Source: Streptococcus hyovaginalis DSM 12219 (GTDB taxonomy: Bacteria > Bacillota > Bacilli > Lactobacillales > Streptococcaceae). From it: a stretch of DNA of 64,000 nt. Each line of letters begins with the position of its first letter. The first letter of the stretch is position 1. Positions 36,075 to 45,647 of the stretch are shown here, piece by piece. The translations under genes were made by a program, and so were the position numbers. The notes under the pieces are model-generated. The model saw only the letters and a program-made list of their open reading frames with translations. It made no database searches and was not told the origin of the DNA. The stretch is taken from assembly GCF_000420785.1 (NCBI RefSeq), contig NZ_ATVP01000008.1, positions 1 to 64,000 on the forward strand. The letters are read 5' to 3'.

Positions 36075-37727
36075 ATGAAAATTATCATTGTAGGTGGTGT
36101 AGCAGGTGGTATGTCTGCTGCAACCCGTTTGCGCCGTTTGATGGAAGATGCGGAAATCGTTGTTTTTGACAAGGGCCCATATGTGTCCTTTGCGAATTGT
36201 GGTTTGCCTTATCATCTGTCTGGAGAAATTGAAGAACGCTCTGATTTGCTGGTTCAAACACCGGAGCGGCTTAAGGAGCGTTTTCAATTGGACGTTAGGC
36301 CCGAAAGTGAGGTAACAGCTATTGATCCTGTGACAAAAACAGTTACTGTCGGCTATAAGGGACAGAGTTACAGAGAGTCTTATGATCGCTTGATTTTATC
36401 GCCAGGAGCCAAACCTGTTGTTCCCAATCTGGAAGGATTGGATAAAGCTACCAATGTGTTTACCCTACGCAATATACCAGACTTGGATTATATCATGACA
36501 CATTTAAAAGGTAGATCAGGTGGCAAGGCAACTCTTATAGGGGCCGGCTTTATTGGTCTTGAAATGACTGAGAGCTTGGTTAAAAAAGGATTTGACGTGA
36601 CTATTATTGAAAAAGCACCGCATGTCTTACCGTCTTTCGATCAGGAAATGGCTGCCTTTGTTAGAAAAGAATTGTTATCAAAAGGTGTGACGCTACATAC
36701 CAATCAATCCGTAAAAAGCTTTAAACAAGAAGGCAAAGTCATTGTTTTAGACGATGGCACAGAAGTGCTTTCCGATGTCACCATTCTTTCTGTCGGCGTT
36801 ACGCCAGAAACAAGTCTAGCTGCATCAGCTGATATAGAGTTGGGACTTCGAGGAGGAATTCTTGTAGATCAGCATTATGAAACCAACCAAAAAGATATTT
36901 TCGCAGTTGGAGATGCTATCGTGGTTAAAAATCAAATTACTGAAGAAGATGATACCATAGCCTTGGCTAGTCCTGCTAATCGACAAGGCCGCCAAGTAGC
37001 AGATATCCTTGCGGGTATTCCACGGGAACATAAGGGAAGTATAGGGACTGCTATTGTGCGCGTTTTTAATTTAGTGGCGGCATCGACCGGGATAAACGAA
37101 ATAAGAGCTCGAGAAAATTTTGAGCACGTGGCAGTCGTTCATACTAACGGAAAAGACCATGCTAGCTATTTCCCAGGCGCTACAGATATTACCATAAAGC
37201 TGGTCTTTAATCCTAAAACGGGAGCTATCTATGGTGCTCAAGCGGTTGGTCAAAAAGGCGTAGATAAGCGCATTGATGTCTTGGCAACAGCTATTAAGGC
37301 TGGTATGACTATCTTTGATTTACCGGAGTTAGAACTGACTTATGCGCCACCATTTGGATCGGCAAAGGATCCTGTCAATATGATTGGCTATGCGGCCAGC
37401 AACCTAGCTGAAGGACAAAGTGAATCTATCCAGTGGTATGATTTAAAAGGGGCATTGGCGCAAGGAAGCATCTTAATTGATGTGCGAAACCCAGGAGAAG
37501 TCGTAAAGGGACGCTTTGCTGATGCTCTAAATATACCACTTGATCACTTACGAGAGCGACTTGATGAATTGGACCACTCTAAAGACTATATTGTGTCTTG
37601 TCACAGCGGGTTGCGCTCTTATATTGCTGAACGCCTCTTGAAACAGAAAGGTTTTAAAGTTCGTAACTTAGATGGGGCTTATTCACTTTATCAAACAGTT
37701 CTTCCGGAGGAAATGATATATGATTAA
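36075..37727 (+). CDS. cdr: CoA-disulfide reductase with C-terminal rhodanese domain
   Basis: A 550-residue flavoprotein. The N-terminal FAD motif is IIIVGGVAGGMSAATRLRRL, the redox Cys lies in SFANCGLPYHLSG (about residue 43), the NAD(P) motif is LIGAGFIGLEMTE and the second FAD motif is IFAVGDAI. A dimerisation domain and a rhodanese domain (about 455-550, active Cys in VSCHSGLRSY) follow. The CoADR-Rhd family reduces CoA disulfide, CoA persulfide or polysulfide. It overlaps the next rhodanese gene by 8 bp and sits behind a CsoR/CstR-type operator, indicating sulfane-sulfur handling. Confidence 0.9.
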   Translation: MKIIIVGGVAGGMSAATRLRRLMEDAEIVVFDKGPYVSFANCGLPYHLSGEIEERSDLLVQTPERLKERFQLDVRPESEVTAIDPVTKTVTVGYKGQSYRESYDRLILSPGAKPVVPNLEGLDKATNVFTLRNIPDLDYIMTHLKGRSGGKATLIGAGFIGLEMTESLVKKGFDVTIIEKAPHVLPSFDQEMAAFVRKELLSKGVTLHTNQSVKSFKQEGKVIVLDDGTEVLSDVTILSVGVTPETSLAASADIELGLRGGILVDQHYETNQKDIFAVGDAIVVKNQITEEDDTIALASPANRQGRQVADILAGIPREHKGSIGTAIVRVFNLVAASTGINEIRARENFEHVAVVHTNGKDHASYFPGATDITIKLVFNPKTGAIYGAQAVGQKGVDKRIDVLATAIKAGMTIFDLPELELTYAPPFGSAKDPVNMIGYAASNLAEGQSESIQWYDLKGALAQGSILIDVRNPGEVVKGRFADALNIPLDHLRERLDELDHSKDYIVSCHSGLRSYIAERLLKQKGFKVRNLDGAYSLYQTVLPEEMIYD

Positions 37728-38016
37728 ATCGCTAACGATGAGACAAGCATTATCTCTTATCAAAGATGGCGAATTACACTTGATTGATGTTCGTGAGATG
37801 AATGAGTATGCAGGAGGCCATATACCTGGCGCCATCAATCTCCCTTTAAGTCAGTTGGCGGCTCGTTTTGAAGATCTGTCCAAAGACAAGACCTACTACA
37901 TTATCTGTCAGTCAGGGATACGCTCTGAACGTGCCTGCTCCTTTTTAGAGAACCAAGGGTATGATGTTATTAATATTCAGGATGGTATCAAGGCATGGCA
38001 AGGCTCTTTAATATAA
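37720..38016 (+). CDS. Single-domain rhodanese
   Basis: A 98-residue rhodanese with LIDVREMNEYAGGHIPGAIN and the active loop ICQSGIRSERAC (Cys nucleophile). It probably moves sulfane sulfur between thiols together with the fused reductase-rhodanese, whose end it overlaps by 8 bp. Confidence 0.9.
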   Translation: MIKSLTMRQALSLIKDGELHLIDVREMNEYAGGHIPGAINLPLSQLAARFEDLSKDKTYYIICQSGIRSERACSFLENQGYDVINIQDGIKAWQGSLI

Positions 38017-38304
38017 AAGTGTCAAAGGCCTTAGTACATGCCGGTATCAGGCAGAACGGGTTCGGAGTGTCACTAGCCTAAAAGCCCCTTCTAGCTTAAT
38101 GTTTGCGGGTTGCAAAGTACTCTTAGCCCTAATTTTTTGTCGTTCTTAATTTTTCAATCGTAATAAGAGAGACTAGAGATACTGGCTTGTGTTACTTACT
38201 ATCGCAATCAATCTCCTTTTTTTACACGCCATCTTTTCGAAAAAATAGTTTGAAATATGGTATACTATTTGAGACTATGCAAACTTTGAAAGAGGAGAGG
38301 TCCA
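38017..38304. other. Intergenic stretch before gatC
   Basis: 288 bp without a credible gene. The first 150 bp contain short repeats I could not assign. The gatC promoter, an extended -10 TGGTATACT near 38259-38267, lies at its end. Confidence 0.5.
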
Positions 38305-38607
38305 ATGAAAATTTCTGAAGAAGAAGTACGTCATGTTGCCAAATTGTCTAAACTGAGCTTCACAGATCAAGAAACCAGTGAATTTGCTCAAAGTTTAACC
38401 AAGATTGTCGATATGGTTGAGTTATTAAACGAAGTGGATACTGAAGGTGTGCCCGTGACAACAACTATGGCAGATCGAAAAAATGTTATGCGTGAGGACG
38501 TGGCTGAGCAAGGTCAATCGCGTGAGGAGCTCTTTAAAAATGTTCCTGAAGCCAAAGATTATTTCATCAAAGTTCCAGCTATCTTTGAAGAAGGAGGGGA
38601 TGCTTAA
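38305..38607 (+). CDS. gatC: Asp-tRNA(Asn)/Glu-tRNA(Gln) amidotransferase subunit C
   Basis: A 100-residue helical belt protein that stabilises GatA-GatB. Typical start [20 protein letters not shown] and [14 protein letters not shown] in the middle. A strong GAGAGG site precedes ATG. First gene of gatCAB; its stop overlaps the gatA start. Confidence 0.93.
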   Translation: MKISEEEVRHVAKLSKLSFTDQETSEFAQSLTKIVDMVELLNEVDTEGVPVTTTMADRKNVMREDVAEQGQSREELFKNVPEAKDYFIKVPAIFEEGGDA

Positions 38608-40073
38608 TGTCATTTAATCATAAGACCTTAGAAGAGTTGCATGACCTCCTTGTAAAGAAGGAAATTTCAGCAACAGAGTTAACCAAGGCTACTTTGGAGG
38701 ATATTAAAAGTCGCGAGACAGCTATCGAAGCTTTTGTAACCATTTCAGAAGAAGAAGCTTTGAAACAAGCCCAAGCTGTTGATGCTAAAGGCATTGATGC
38801 GGATAATGTGATGAGCGGTATCCCGCTTGCGGTTAAGGATAATATTTCGACCAAAGGGATTTTAACGACCGCTTCATCAAAAATGCTCTATAATTACGAG
38901 CCTATCTTTGATGCCACGGCTGTTGCTAATGCCTATGCTAAAGATATGATTGTCATTGGTAAGGCCAACATGGATGAATTTGCCATGGGGGGGTCAACTG
39001 AAACGTCCTACTTTAAACAGACGAAAAATGCCTGGGATCAGACCAAGGTTCCTGGTGGTTCATCAGGTGGCTCGGCAGCAGCAGTTGCTTCTGGTCAAGT
39101 TCGCTTGTCACTAGGTTCTGATACCGGTGGATCGATTCGTCAACCCGCAGCCTTCAACGGTGTTGTTGGGATGAAGCCGACCTACGGTATGGTATCACGT
39201 TTTGGTTTGATTGCCTTTGGTAGCTCTCTTGACCAAATTGGACCATTTGCGCCAACGGTTAAGGAAAATGCCCAGCTTTTGAATGTCATTTCTAGCTATG
39301 ATTCCAAAGATGCGACATCTACCAAACATCAAGTGGCGGACTTTACTAGCAAGATTGGTCAAGATATTAAAGGCATGAAAATTGCCCTTCCAAAAGAATA
39401 TTTGGGAGAAGGGATCGATCCTGAAATCAAGGATAATATCCTAGTAGCTGCTAAACACTTTGAAAAACTTGGTGCTATTGTGGAAGAAGTTAGCCTTCCC
39501 CACAGTAAGTACGGAGTGGCGGTTTATTACATTATTGCCTCTTCAGAAGCTTCCTCAAACTTGCAACGTTTTGATGGTATTCGTTATGGTTTCCGCGCTG
39601 AAGATGCGACAAATCTAGATGAGATTTATGTCAATACACGGAGCCAAGGTTTTGGAGACGAGGTTAAACGCCGCATAATGCTTGGGACTTTCAGTCTGTC
39701 TTCTGGTTACTATGACGCTTACTACAAAAAAGCAGGTCAGGTGCGTACCTTGATTATTCGTGACTTTGACAAAGTCTTTGCCGAGTATGACTTGATTTTA
39801 GGTCCAACGACGCCAAGCGTAGCCTTCGGTTTTGGTGATAAATCCAAAGACCCAGTTTCCATGTATTTAGCTGACCTCTTGACTATCCCAGTTAACTTGG
39901 CTGGGCTTCCAGGGATTTCTATCCCATCAGGCTTTGTCGATGGTTTGCCAGTTGGTCTTCAGTTGATCGGTCCAAAATACAGCGAGGAAATCATTTACCA
40001 AGCGGCAGCAGCTTTTGAAGCAACAACGGATTATCACAAACAACAACCTAAGATTTTTGGAGGTGACAAGTAA
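38607..40073 (+). CDS. gatA: Asp-tRNA(Asn)/Glu-tRNA(Gln) amidotransferase subunit A
   Basis: A 488-residue amidase that releases ammonia from glutamine for transamidation of mischarged tRNA. The Ser-cisSer-Lys triad is visible in [10 protein letters not shown] and [16 protein letters not shown] with [16 protein letters not shown]. It overlaps gatC by one base and gatB by one base. Confidence 0.96.
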   Translation: MSFNHKTLEELHDLLVKKEISATELTKATLEDIKSRETAIEAFVTISEEEALKQAQAVDAKGIDADNVMSGIPLAVKDNISTKGILTTASSKMLYNYEPIFDATAVANAYAKDMIVIGKANMDEFAMGGSTETSYFKQTKNAWDQTKVPGGSSGGSAAAVASGQVRLSLGSDTGGSIRQPAAFNGVVGMKPTYGMVSRFGLIAFGSSLDQIGPFAPTVKENAQLLNVISSYDSKDATSTKHQVADFTSKIGQDIKGMKIALPKEYLGEGIDPEIKDNILVAAKHFEKLGAIVEEVSLPHSKYGVAVYYIIASSEASSNLQRFDGIRYGFRAEDATNLDEIYVNTRSQGFGDEVKRRIMLGTFSLSSGYYDAYYKKAGQVRTLIIRDFDKVFAEYDLILGPTTPSVAFGFGDKSKDPVSMYLADLLTIPVNLAGLPGISIPSGFVDGLPVGLQLIGPKYSEEIIYQAAAAFEATTDYHKQQPKIFGGDK

Positions 40074-41512
40074 TGAATTTTGAAACCATTATCGGACTTG
40101 AAGTTCACGTTGAGTTGAACACCAATTCTAAGATCTTTTCACCATCATCAGCGCATTTTGGTCAAGAAGCTAACGCCAATACTAATATCATTGACTGGTC
40201 ATTTCCAGGGGTACTTCCTGTCATTAATAAAGGGGTTATTGATGCAGGTATCAAGGCGTCTCTAGCCTTAAACATGGACATTCATCAAGAGATGCACTTC
40301 GACCGTAAAAATTATTTTTACCCAGATAATCCAAAGGCCTATCAAATCTCTCAATTTGATGAGCCCATTGGTTACAATGGCTGGATTGAAGTAGAGTTAG
40401 AAGATGGTTCAACTAAAAAAATCCGTATCGAACGTGCTCACCTAGAAGAAGACGCTGGGAAAAATACACATGGTACAGATGGTTATTCTTATGTCGACCT
40501 CAATCGTCAAGGTGTACCTTTGATTGAGATTGTTTCAGAAGCCGATATGCGTTCGCCTGAAGAAGCCTATGCCTATCTGACAGCCTTGAAAGAGGTCATC
40601 CAATACACAGGCATTTCAGACGTTAAGATGGAAGAAGGTTCTATGCGCGTTGATGCCAATATCTCTCTTCGTCCGTATGGACAAGAAGCCTTTGGTACTA
40701 AGACCGAGTTGAAAAATCTCAATTCTTTCAACTATGTTCGTAAAGGCTTGCAATATGAGATTGAACGTCAAACTAAGATTCTGCGTTCAGGCGGCCAGAT
40801 TCGTCAGGAGACGCGTCGTTATGATGAAGCAACTGGGGAAACCATCCTCATGCGTGTTAAGGAAGGGGCAGCGGATTACCGTTACTTCCCAGAGCCTGAC
40901 CTACCGCTTTATGAGATTGACAATGCTTGGATTGATGAGATTCGTTCAGAATTACCTGAATTTCCAAAAGAGCGTCGTGCTAAGTATGTGTCACAATATG
41001 GACTTACAGCTTACGACGCTAGTCAGCTGACAGCGAGCAAAGCGACGTCAGATTTCTTTGAATCAGCAGTGGCACAAGGCGGCGACGCCAAACAAATTTC
41101 TAACTGGCTTCAAGGTGAAGTGGCGCAATTCCTTAATGCGGAAAGTAAGACTTTATCGGAGATTGCTTTGACACCTGAAAATCTTCTTGAAATGCTAGCT
41201 TTGATTGAAGATGGTACCATTTCCTCAAAAATTGCTAAGAAGGTCTTTGTTCACTTGGCTAAGAATGGCGGTTCAGCGCGTGAATACGTTGAAAAAGCTG
41301 GATTAGTTCAGATTTCAGATCCAGAAGTTCTGATTCCAATCATTCACCAAGTCTTTGCGGACAATGAATCAGCAGTTGCTGACTTTAAATCAGGTAAACG
41401 TAATGCCGACAAAGCTTTCACAGGATTCTTGATGAAAGCAACCAAAGGACAAGCCAACCCACAGGTCGCTCAAAAACTGTTAAAAGAAGAATTAGTTAAA
41501 TTGTTGGACTAA
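40073..41512 (+). CDS. gatB: Asp-tRNA(Asn)/Glu-tRNA(Gln) amidotransferase subunit B
   Basis: A 479-residue subunit that phosphorylates and amidates Glu-tRNA(Gln). [16 protein letters not shown] at the N-terminus, [27 protein letters not shown] and the C-terminal YqeY-like tail domain with [15 protein letters not shown] are intact. Last gene of gatCAB; a structured noncoding element follows the stop at once. Confidence 0.96.
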   Translation: MNFETIIGLEVHVELNTNSKIFSPSSAHFGQEANANTNIIDWSFPGVLPVINKGVIDAGIKASLALNMDIHQEMHFDRKNYFYPDNPKAYQISQFDEPIGYNGWIEVELEDGSTKKIRIERAHLEEDAGKNTHGTDGYSYVDLNRQGVPLIEIVSEADMRSPEEAYAYLTALKEVIQYTGISDVKMEEGSMRVDANISLRPYGQEAFGTKTELKNLNSFNYVRKGLQYEIERQTKILRSGGQIRQETRRYDEATGETILMRVKEGAADYRYFPEPDLPLYEIDNAWIDEIRSELPEFPKERRAKYVSQYGLTAYDASQLTASKATSDFFESAVAQGGDAKQISNWLQGEVAQFLNAESKTLSEIALTPENLLEMLALIEDGTISSKIAKKVFVHLAKNGGSAREYVEKAGLVQISDPEVLIPIIHQVFADNESAVADFKSGKRNADKAFTGFLMKATKGQANPQVAQKLLKEELVKLLD

Positions 41513-41904
41513 AAAGGAGGGAATCTCCTTCGAGTTTGTAGACAAAGTCTCTTTTAGGACTTTGCTGAGGTGATGTCGGACGGTAGTAAACTTTATTCTT
41601 TATAGGTTTACTCCTCAAACAGTCTCCCAGACTGTTTGAGCTATCTTCGAAATTCCATACCTAGTCAATGAGTCTTTTATCGCTTACTTGTTTCCAAGCG
41701 ACAACCTAAAAGGTTCCCCCATACCTTTTTAGTTCTAATAGCTCCGAACGCTAGAAACGAAAACGTTTCTAGCGTTTTCATCACATCGGAAAGTCCCGAC
41801 CTAGGGCTCACTTTGCTCACTTGTTTATGGAGAGCTACTAAGTTTAATTTCCCTAAATGTAGCTTGTCTACGTTTTGAAAGGAGGGAACCTCCTTCTTTT
41901 TTGC
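41513..41904 (+). repeat. Multi-hairpin noncoding element after gatB, flanked by a 19-bp direct repeat
   Basis: AAAGGAGGGAATCTCCTTC (41513-41531) recurs with one change at 41878-41896, where it is followed by TTTTTT and forms the operon terminator. The 346 bp between start with GTTTGTAGACAAAG and end with CTTGTCTACGTTTT, imperfect inverted ends sharing GTAGACAA. Inside are three clear hairpins: CTCAAACAGTCT with AGACTGTTTGAG (41614-41640), AACCT/AGGTT (41703-41715), and AACGCTAGAAACG with CGTTTCTAGCGTT (41747-41776). No reading frame is credible. It looks like a small non-autonomous insertion into a terminator. Confidence 0.55.
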
Positions 41905-42020
41905 TCCCCAAAAATTACATACCCTAAGTTAAGGAGGAAAGGAAAAAAGTTGTCAAAAAATAGTCAGAAAGCGCTTGACAGCAATATATATAATAGTTAT
42001 GCATTTTAGGAGGAACAGTG

Positions 42021-42716
42021 ATGAAGTTTTTAGTCAAAAGTTTTTTGAATAAGCTAATTTGGATTGTTGCTTTACTGGTCGTAATCGCTGCTGGTGTATT
42101 TTATGTTATTCAACGCCAAAATGGGAAAGTTGAGCAAGAAGATCAATTTGTTATCAAACGTTTCTCTAAGCAAAGTCAGCTAGTTGTTGCTGATGCAGGG
42201 ATTGAAACGAAGGCGCATAAAACGTTTGAGTCAAAAGCAATGAAAGATTGGCCAAAGTGGACTGAGTCAATCCAAAAAGTTTTTGTTAACAGAGAGCTAA
42301 ATTTAGAAATTCCAGTAAAAACCGAGTTTAAATTGGAATTAAAAGACCTTTCAAAAACAGATGTTAATATCAAAGATAATACATTAACATTTAAGCGTCC
42401 TTTGACAGTTAATGTTGATTCGCAGCAAGTCGGTAATGTAGTAATAAAAGATACCAAATCTGGTGTTGTTGATAAAGCTGTTGACTTGGTTACCTCAAAT
42501 AAGAAAAGTCAAGAGTTTTTAACTCAGAAAAGTACAGATGCTTTAGAGGCGACTTCCAAAAAGATTATGTCTCAAAAAGATAAGCGTGAAAAGGTTGCTA
42601 AATATTCTGAGGAAGCATTGGAGAACATTCTCAATTTAAATTTTGATGAAAAAATAACAGTTAAGATTTCTGAGTCGGATTTACAATTTGTCAATGTAGA
42701 TAGTAAAGAAAAATAA
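42021..42716 (+). CDS. Membrane-anchored protein, probable DUF4230 family
   Basis: 231 residues: one N-terminal membrane segment (LIWIVALLVVIAAGVFYVI, about residues 13-31) and an extracellular, lysine-rich domain whose start (SQLVVADAGIETKAHKTF) resembles DUF4230 proteins; function unknown. ATG 42021 lies 7 bp after TAGGAGG. The preceding GTG at 42018 is less well placed. A -35 TTGACA lies near 41979-41984 but its -10 is unclear. A terminator follows. Confidence 0.65.
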   Translation: MKFLVKSFLNKLIWIVALLVVIAAGVFYVIQRQNGKVEQEDQFVIKRFSKQSQLVVADAGIETKAHKTFESKAMKDWPKWTESIQKVFVNRELNLEIPVKTEFKLELKDLSKTDVNIKDNTLTFKRPLTVNVDSQQVGNVVIKDTKSGVVDKAVDLVTSNKKSQEFLTQKSTDALEATSKKIMSQKDKREKVAKYSEEALENILNLNFDEKITVKISESDLQFVNVDSKEK

Positions 42717-42720
42717 TATA

Positions 42721-42763
42721 AAGCTAACTCTATTGTCATGCGATGACTGGAGTTAGCTTTTTT
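42721..42763 (+). terminator. Terminator after the DUF4230-like gene
   Basis: AAGCTAACTC and GAGTTAGCTT form a 10-bp stem, followed by TTTTT. Confidence 0.85.
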
Positions 42764-42993
42764 CATATGAGAACAGGGCAGAAGCTAGACAGATGCTTTT
42801 GTCCTCTTTATGTACCCTCTGTGTGGTAGCCATTCGCCATCAATTCCTCATTGATGAGGTTGCTAACTTTTTTAATAGGAGCAATGACCACCTCTAATGA
42901 CTTTATATAGAGCTTAGAAGTTTAGTATTCTTTTGATATCGTAAAAATGACTTCTCAAAAAGATGAGTGCAATTTTTTCAAAGCCTTCAAAAT
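42764..42993. other. Host intergenic stretch left of the island
   Basis: About 230 bp without a gene. It has a small CATCAAT/ATTGATG hairpin (about 42839-42857) followed by a T run, and ends with TTTTCA (42975-42980), apparently the original -35 of the yqeG promoter now cut off by the island. Confidence 0.5.
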
Positions 42994-43018
42994 GTGCTAT
43001 AATAAAGAGTAATATTAT
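42994..43018 (+). repeat. attL core of the island
   Basis: 25 bp beginning GTGCTATAATAAAGAG, identical to 56008-56032. It contains a TATAAT (42998-43003) with host TTTTCA 17 bp upstream, that is, the original yqeG promoter, now reading into the island terminator at 43056-43091. Confidence 0.85.
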
Positions 43019-43055
43019 ATTTGGAATAAAAAGTGGCTGAAAAGCCTATAAAATA

Positions 43056-43091
43056 GCGGTTTAGGGTAGTGACCTAGACCGCCTTTTTCTT
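43056..43091 (+). terminator. Terminator at the left end of the island
   Basis: GCGGTTTAGG and CCTAGACCGC (one G-T mismatch) followed by CTTTTTCTTTTT. It stops transcription entering from the severed host promoter. An 8-codon frame (GTG 43033 to TAG 43056) lies between attL and this hairpin. Confidence 0.75.
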
Positions 43092-43108
43092 TTTAGTTAC
43101 CCTTTTAG

Positions 43109-44269
43109 TTATACTTTCAATTCATTTATGGCATTTTCGAAGAATGAAACAGCTGATTTTTTATTCATTTCTGAAAGATGGCCGTATATATCCATAGTGG
43201 TTGAAATATTATTATGACCTAATCGGTGTTGCAATTCTTTATAGGGAATACCAGCATTGAGAAGCAAGCTAGCATGTGTATGTCTAAATCCATGGAAGCC
43301 TACATTTTCAACACCAGCCAGTCTGAAGTGACGTTCAAGACGTTGTCTGAGACTAGCAACCTTGGCATAAGTGTCTGTAATAGGTGAAAAAACAATCTTA
43401 GGCTGGTAACCGGCTTCGAGACGTTGTTGCTGACGATAGCTTTTAAGCATTTTAAGTGTTGCTTGGTCAATATCTATAACACGTATGCTTGATTTTGATT
43501 TAGGGCTATTAACAGTACGATACCTGTTCAAAGTCTTTGTAATGCTAATCTGAGCCTCGTCAAAATCAATGTCTGACCATTCTAGCGCCAACAGTTCACT
43601 AATGCGGCAACCAGTTGCTAAGAGCGTTTTATACAGCATGATTTCAAACATATGCTGATAGGTTGGCTCTAACCGTGATAGATAAGTCAAGAAAGCCTTG
43701 AGGTTATCTTGATCTAGGTGTTTGATTTTATCTTTTGCCTTTACCCTTGTCTTACGAGGCAACACAATATTTTTAGCTGGATTGAATGATAAGAGTTCCA
43801 AAGTCACGCCGTATTGGAGTATTCTCCTATTTAGAGAACACAATAATCCATAACGTTGAAATGCCCCAGTCGCCCCTTTGTTAGCCTTAGAAGCCCACTC
43901 GTTGACTTGCATTTGGATCATTGGAGTAGTCATCTTATCCAAAGGATAATCAGCAAAGACAGAAAGCAGATGATTTCTAACAAAGCTTTCCATCATACAG
44001 CTAGTGTTTGGCTTGACGGTATGCTTGTAACTATCCCACCATAACTGAGCCAACTCACCGTAGGTTTTCACAACTAGCTTAGGTTTAATGGTATGGCCGT
44101 TAGCTTCAAAGTCAGCGATAGCTTGTCTAGCTTTTGTTTTAAGAAGTTTCTTAGTAGGAGCTGTAATGGTCGTCCTAACTTTCTTTCCAGTTACTCGGTC
44201 AATTCCAAGATAGATATTGGAACGGTAAACCAGCTCACCATTTTTCTTTTTGTATTCGGTTATTGTCAT
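43109..44269 (-). CDS. int: Island tyrosine integrase
   Basis: A 386-residue phage-type tyrosine recombinase. An N-terminal arm-binding domain (YKKKNGELVYRSNIYLGIDR), a SAM-like core-binding domain (about 60-165) and the catalytic domain with Arg in TGCRISELLALEW, HGFRHTHASLLL, LGHNNISTTMDIYGHL (His and Tyr) are all complete, so it should be active. I chose ATG 44269, preceded by AAAGGAT; an upstream start would add ten residues without support. Its stop faces attL 90 bp away, the usual arrangement for site-specific islands. Confidence 0.92.
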   Translation of the reverse strand: MTITEYKKKNGELVYRSNIYLGIDRVTGKKVRTTITAPTKKLLKTKARQAIADFEANGHTIKPKLVVKTYGELAQLWWDSYKHTVKPNTSCMMESFVRNHLLSVFADYPLDKMTTPMIQMQVNEWASKANKGATGAFQRYGLLCSLNRRILQYGVTLELLSFNPAKNIVLPRKTRVKAKDKIKHLDQDNLKAFLTYLSRLEPTYQHMFEIMLYKTLLATGCRISELLALEWSDIDFDEAQISITKTLNRYRTVNSPKSKSSIRVIDIDQATLKMLKSYRQQQRLEAGYQPKIVFSPITDTYAKVASLRQRLERHFRLAGVENVGFHGFRHTHASLLLNAGIPYKELQHRLGHNNISTTMDIYGHLSEMNKKSAVSFFENAINELKV

Positions 44270-44463
44270 GTTATATCCTTTTCTAACATCAACAGGCAAG
44301 TATGGGTCTAGAATTGGATATTTAACACCTATACGATAGCATAAGCAGTTGAGAATGTAAATAGATAACCCTGCTTCAAAACGTCTGTATGGGTCTTATA
44401 TGAGCTTGTGGGAGGTGGTTAGACACTAAGGACAAATAGCATTTTGCTAGCCTAAACACTACA

Positions 44464-44500
44464 AAAAAAGCCCCTTGGAACTGGCATTCCTTGGGGTTTT
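44464..44500. terminator. Bidirectional terminator upstream of the integrase
   Basis: AAAAGCCCC and GGGGTTTT enclose a second GGAA/TTCC stem. The stretch 44300-44690 otherwise holds no gene that I can support. Confidence 0.7.
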
Positions 44501-44706
44501 GGTGTTCGCATTGAACAATTCCTATTACAATTATTATCGAACAGAATAGTAGATAAGTCAAACGAAAATACTTGATTTTAATATCTTAGTATCATTTAAC
44601 AGTATGTTAGACATGAATATCATATATTAGTGTTTTGAAATCGTAGCATAGTATTATCTTTTTTAAACAAAATGTGTTACAATGTAATACAAAAGGAGGC
44701 TACGTT

Positions 44707-44928
44707 ATGGCAACAATTTCTGTTCGATTGAATCAAGACGAAGAAGCGTTATTTAAAAGCTACGCTAGCATGCAAGGTGTTAGTCTATCAACCTTATTCA
44801 AGCGATCATTGGCGGAGGAAATAGAGGACGCTCACGATTTGAATATCTATAAACAAGCCAAGGCTGAGTACCTAGAGGATACTGAAACAATGTCTCACGC
44901 TGATTTTAAGAAGTCATTAGGATTCTAG
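44707..44928 (+). CDS. RelB/ribbon-helix-helix antitoxin
   Basis: A 73-residue protein starting MATISVRLNQDEEALFKSYA, a ribbon-helix-helix DNA-binding domain (RelB/DUF6290 type), with an acidic C-terminal tail that would bind the toxin. ATG 44707 follows AAAGGAGG; the frame opens earlier without support. The toxin gene starts 1 bp after its stop. The pair should be autoregulated through the RHH domain. Confidence 0.88.
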   Translation: MATISVRLNQDEEALFKSYASMQGVSLSTLFKRSLAEEIEDAHDLNIYKQAKAEYLEDTETMSHADFKKSLGF

Positions 44929-44929
44929 T

Positions 44930-45193
44930 ATGTATCAAGTAGAGTATTCAAAAAAGGCTCAAAAGCAGATTAAAAAGCTAGATAGGTCAATCCAAAAACT
45001 TCTCTTTTCTTGGATTGATAAGAATTTGGATCAGACGAATAATCCTAGACAACATGGAAAAGGTTTGACAGGAAACCATTCTGGAGAATGGCGATACCGT
45101 ATCGGTAATTACCGTTTAATTTGTGATATTCAAGATGATAAGATGATTATTTTAGCACTTGAAGTTGGTCATCGTAATAATATATACAAATAA
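44930..45193 (+). CDS. RelE-type mRNA interferase toxin
   Basis: An 87-residue RelE/ParE-fold toxin: YQVEYSKKAQKQIKKLDRSI, HGKGLTGNHSGEWRYRIGNY, RLICDIQDDKMIILALEVGH. The pattern LxGxxxGxWRYRxGxYR matches RelE ribosome-dependent endonucleases. Encoded directly after its antitoxin. A terminator follows. It probably helps maintain the island. Confidence 0.9.
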   Translation: MYQVEYSKKAQKQIKKLDRSIQKLLFSWIDKNLDQTNNPRQHGKGLTGNHSGEWRYRIGNYRLICDIQDDKMIILALEVGHRNNIYK

Positions 45194-45224
45194 AGCTAAC
45201 ACTATCACGGTGCTAGCTTTTTTT
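45192..45224 (+). terminator. Terminator after the toxin-antitoxin pair
   Basis: AAAGCTAACAC and GTGCTAGCTTT enclose TATCACG and are followed by TTTT. Confidence 0.8.
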
Positions 45225-45392
45225 CTATGTTGAGAGAACTATGAGAATACCTCTTTTCCTGAGGTCGTTTTAACCGTCCACGCTATACTTTGAAAGTATG
45301 ACGTGACTTGAAAATACGCAACAGACATTACTATTAGTAAGGGCTGTTTTTCTATGCTGAGATAGCGAATGATGACGGTTGCTAAACAATTA

Positions 45393-45420
45393 CCAAATCT
45401 GACAACGTTGTCAGATTTGG
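45393..45420. repeat. 28-bp perfect palindrome
   Basis: CCAAATCTGACAAC is followed immediately by its exact reverse complement. The form suits a dimeric DNA-binding protein or an RNA hairpin; there is no T run directly after it. Confidence 0.8.
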
Positions 45421-45595
45421 GGTCATCAGCCCTCTACTTAGTCGCAACTTGTCCAAAATTTGGACGACAGGAGCAGTGCAGAGAGAGCGATTCTGAGAGC
45501 GTTTCGCTTTAATTATGGTTAGTTGTCTTTACTGATCCATAGATAAACTAGTAAACAGAGTATGAATGCTGGTAAATCACTGTTAATCCTTTCCC

Positions 45596-45623
45596 TTCCC
45601 GTCATTTTGGCGGGGCTTTTGTT
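45596..45623 (+). terminator. Terminator-like hairpin
   Basis: CCCGTC and GGCGGG (one G-T pair) with loop ATTTT, followed by GCTTTTGTTT. It would act on rightward transcripts, converging on the leftward membrane-protein gene. Confidence 0.6.
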
Positions 45624-45647
45624 TCGGAAGAATGAGGTTGATATTAA

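Larger units (their letters stand above)
45225..45647. other. Intergenic stretch with two palindromes
   Basis: About 420 bp without a gene. It contains a 28-bp perfect palindrome (45393-45420, left arm CCAAATCTGACAAC), a 15-bp palindrome GTCCAAAATTTGGAC (45451-45465), a smaller ATACTTT/AAGTAT repeat near 45285-45299, and a terminator (45596-45623). Possible protein-binding sites; none assigned. Confidence 0.6.
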
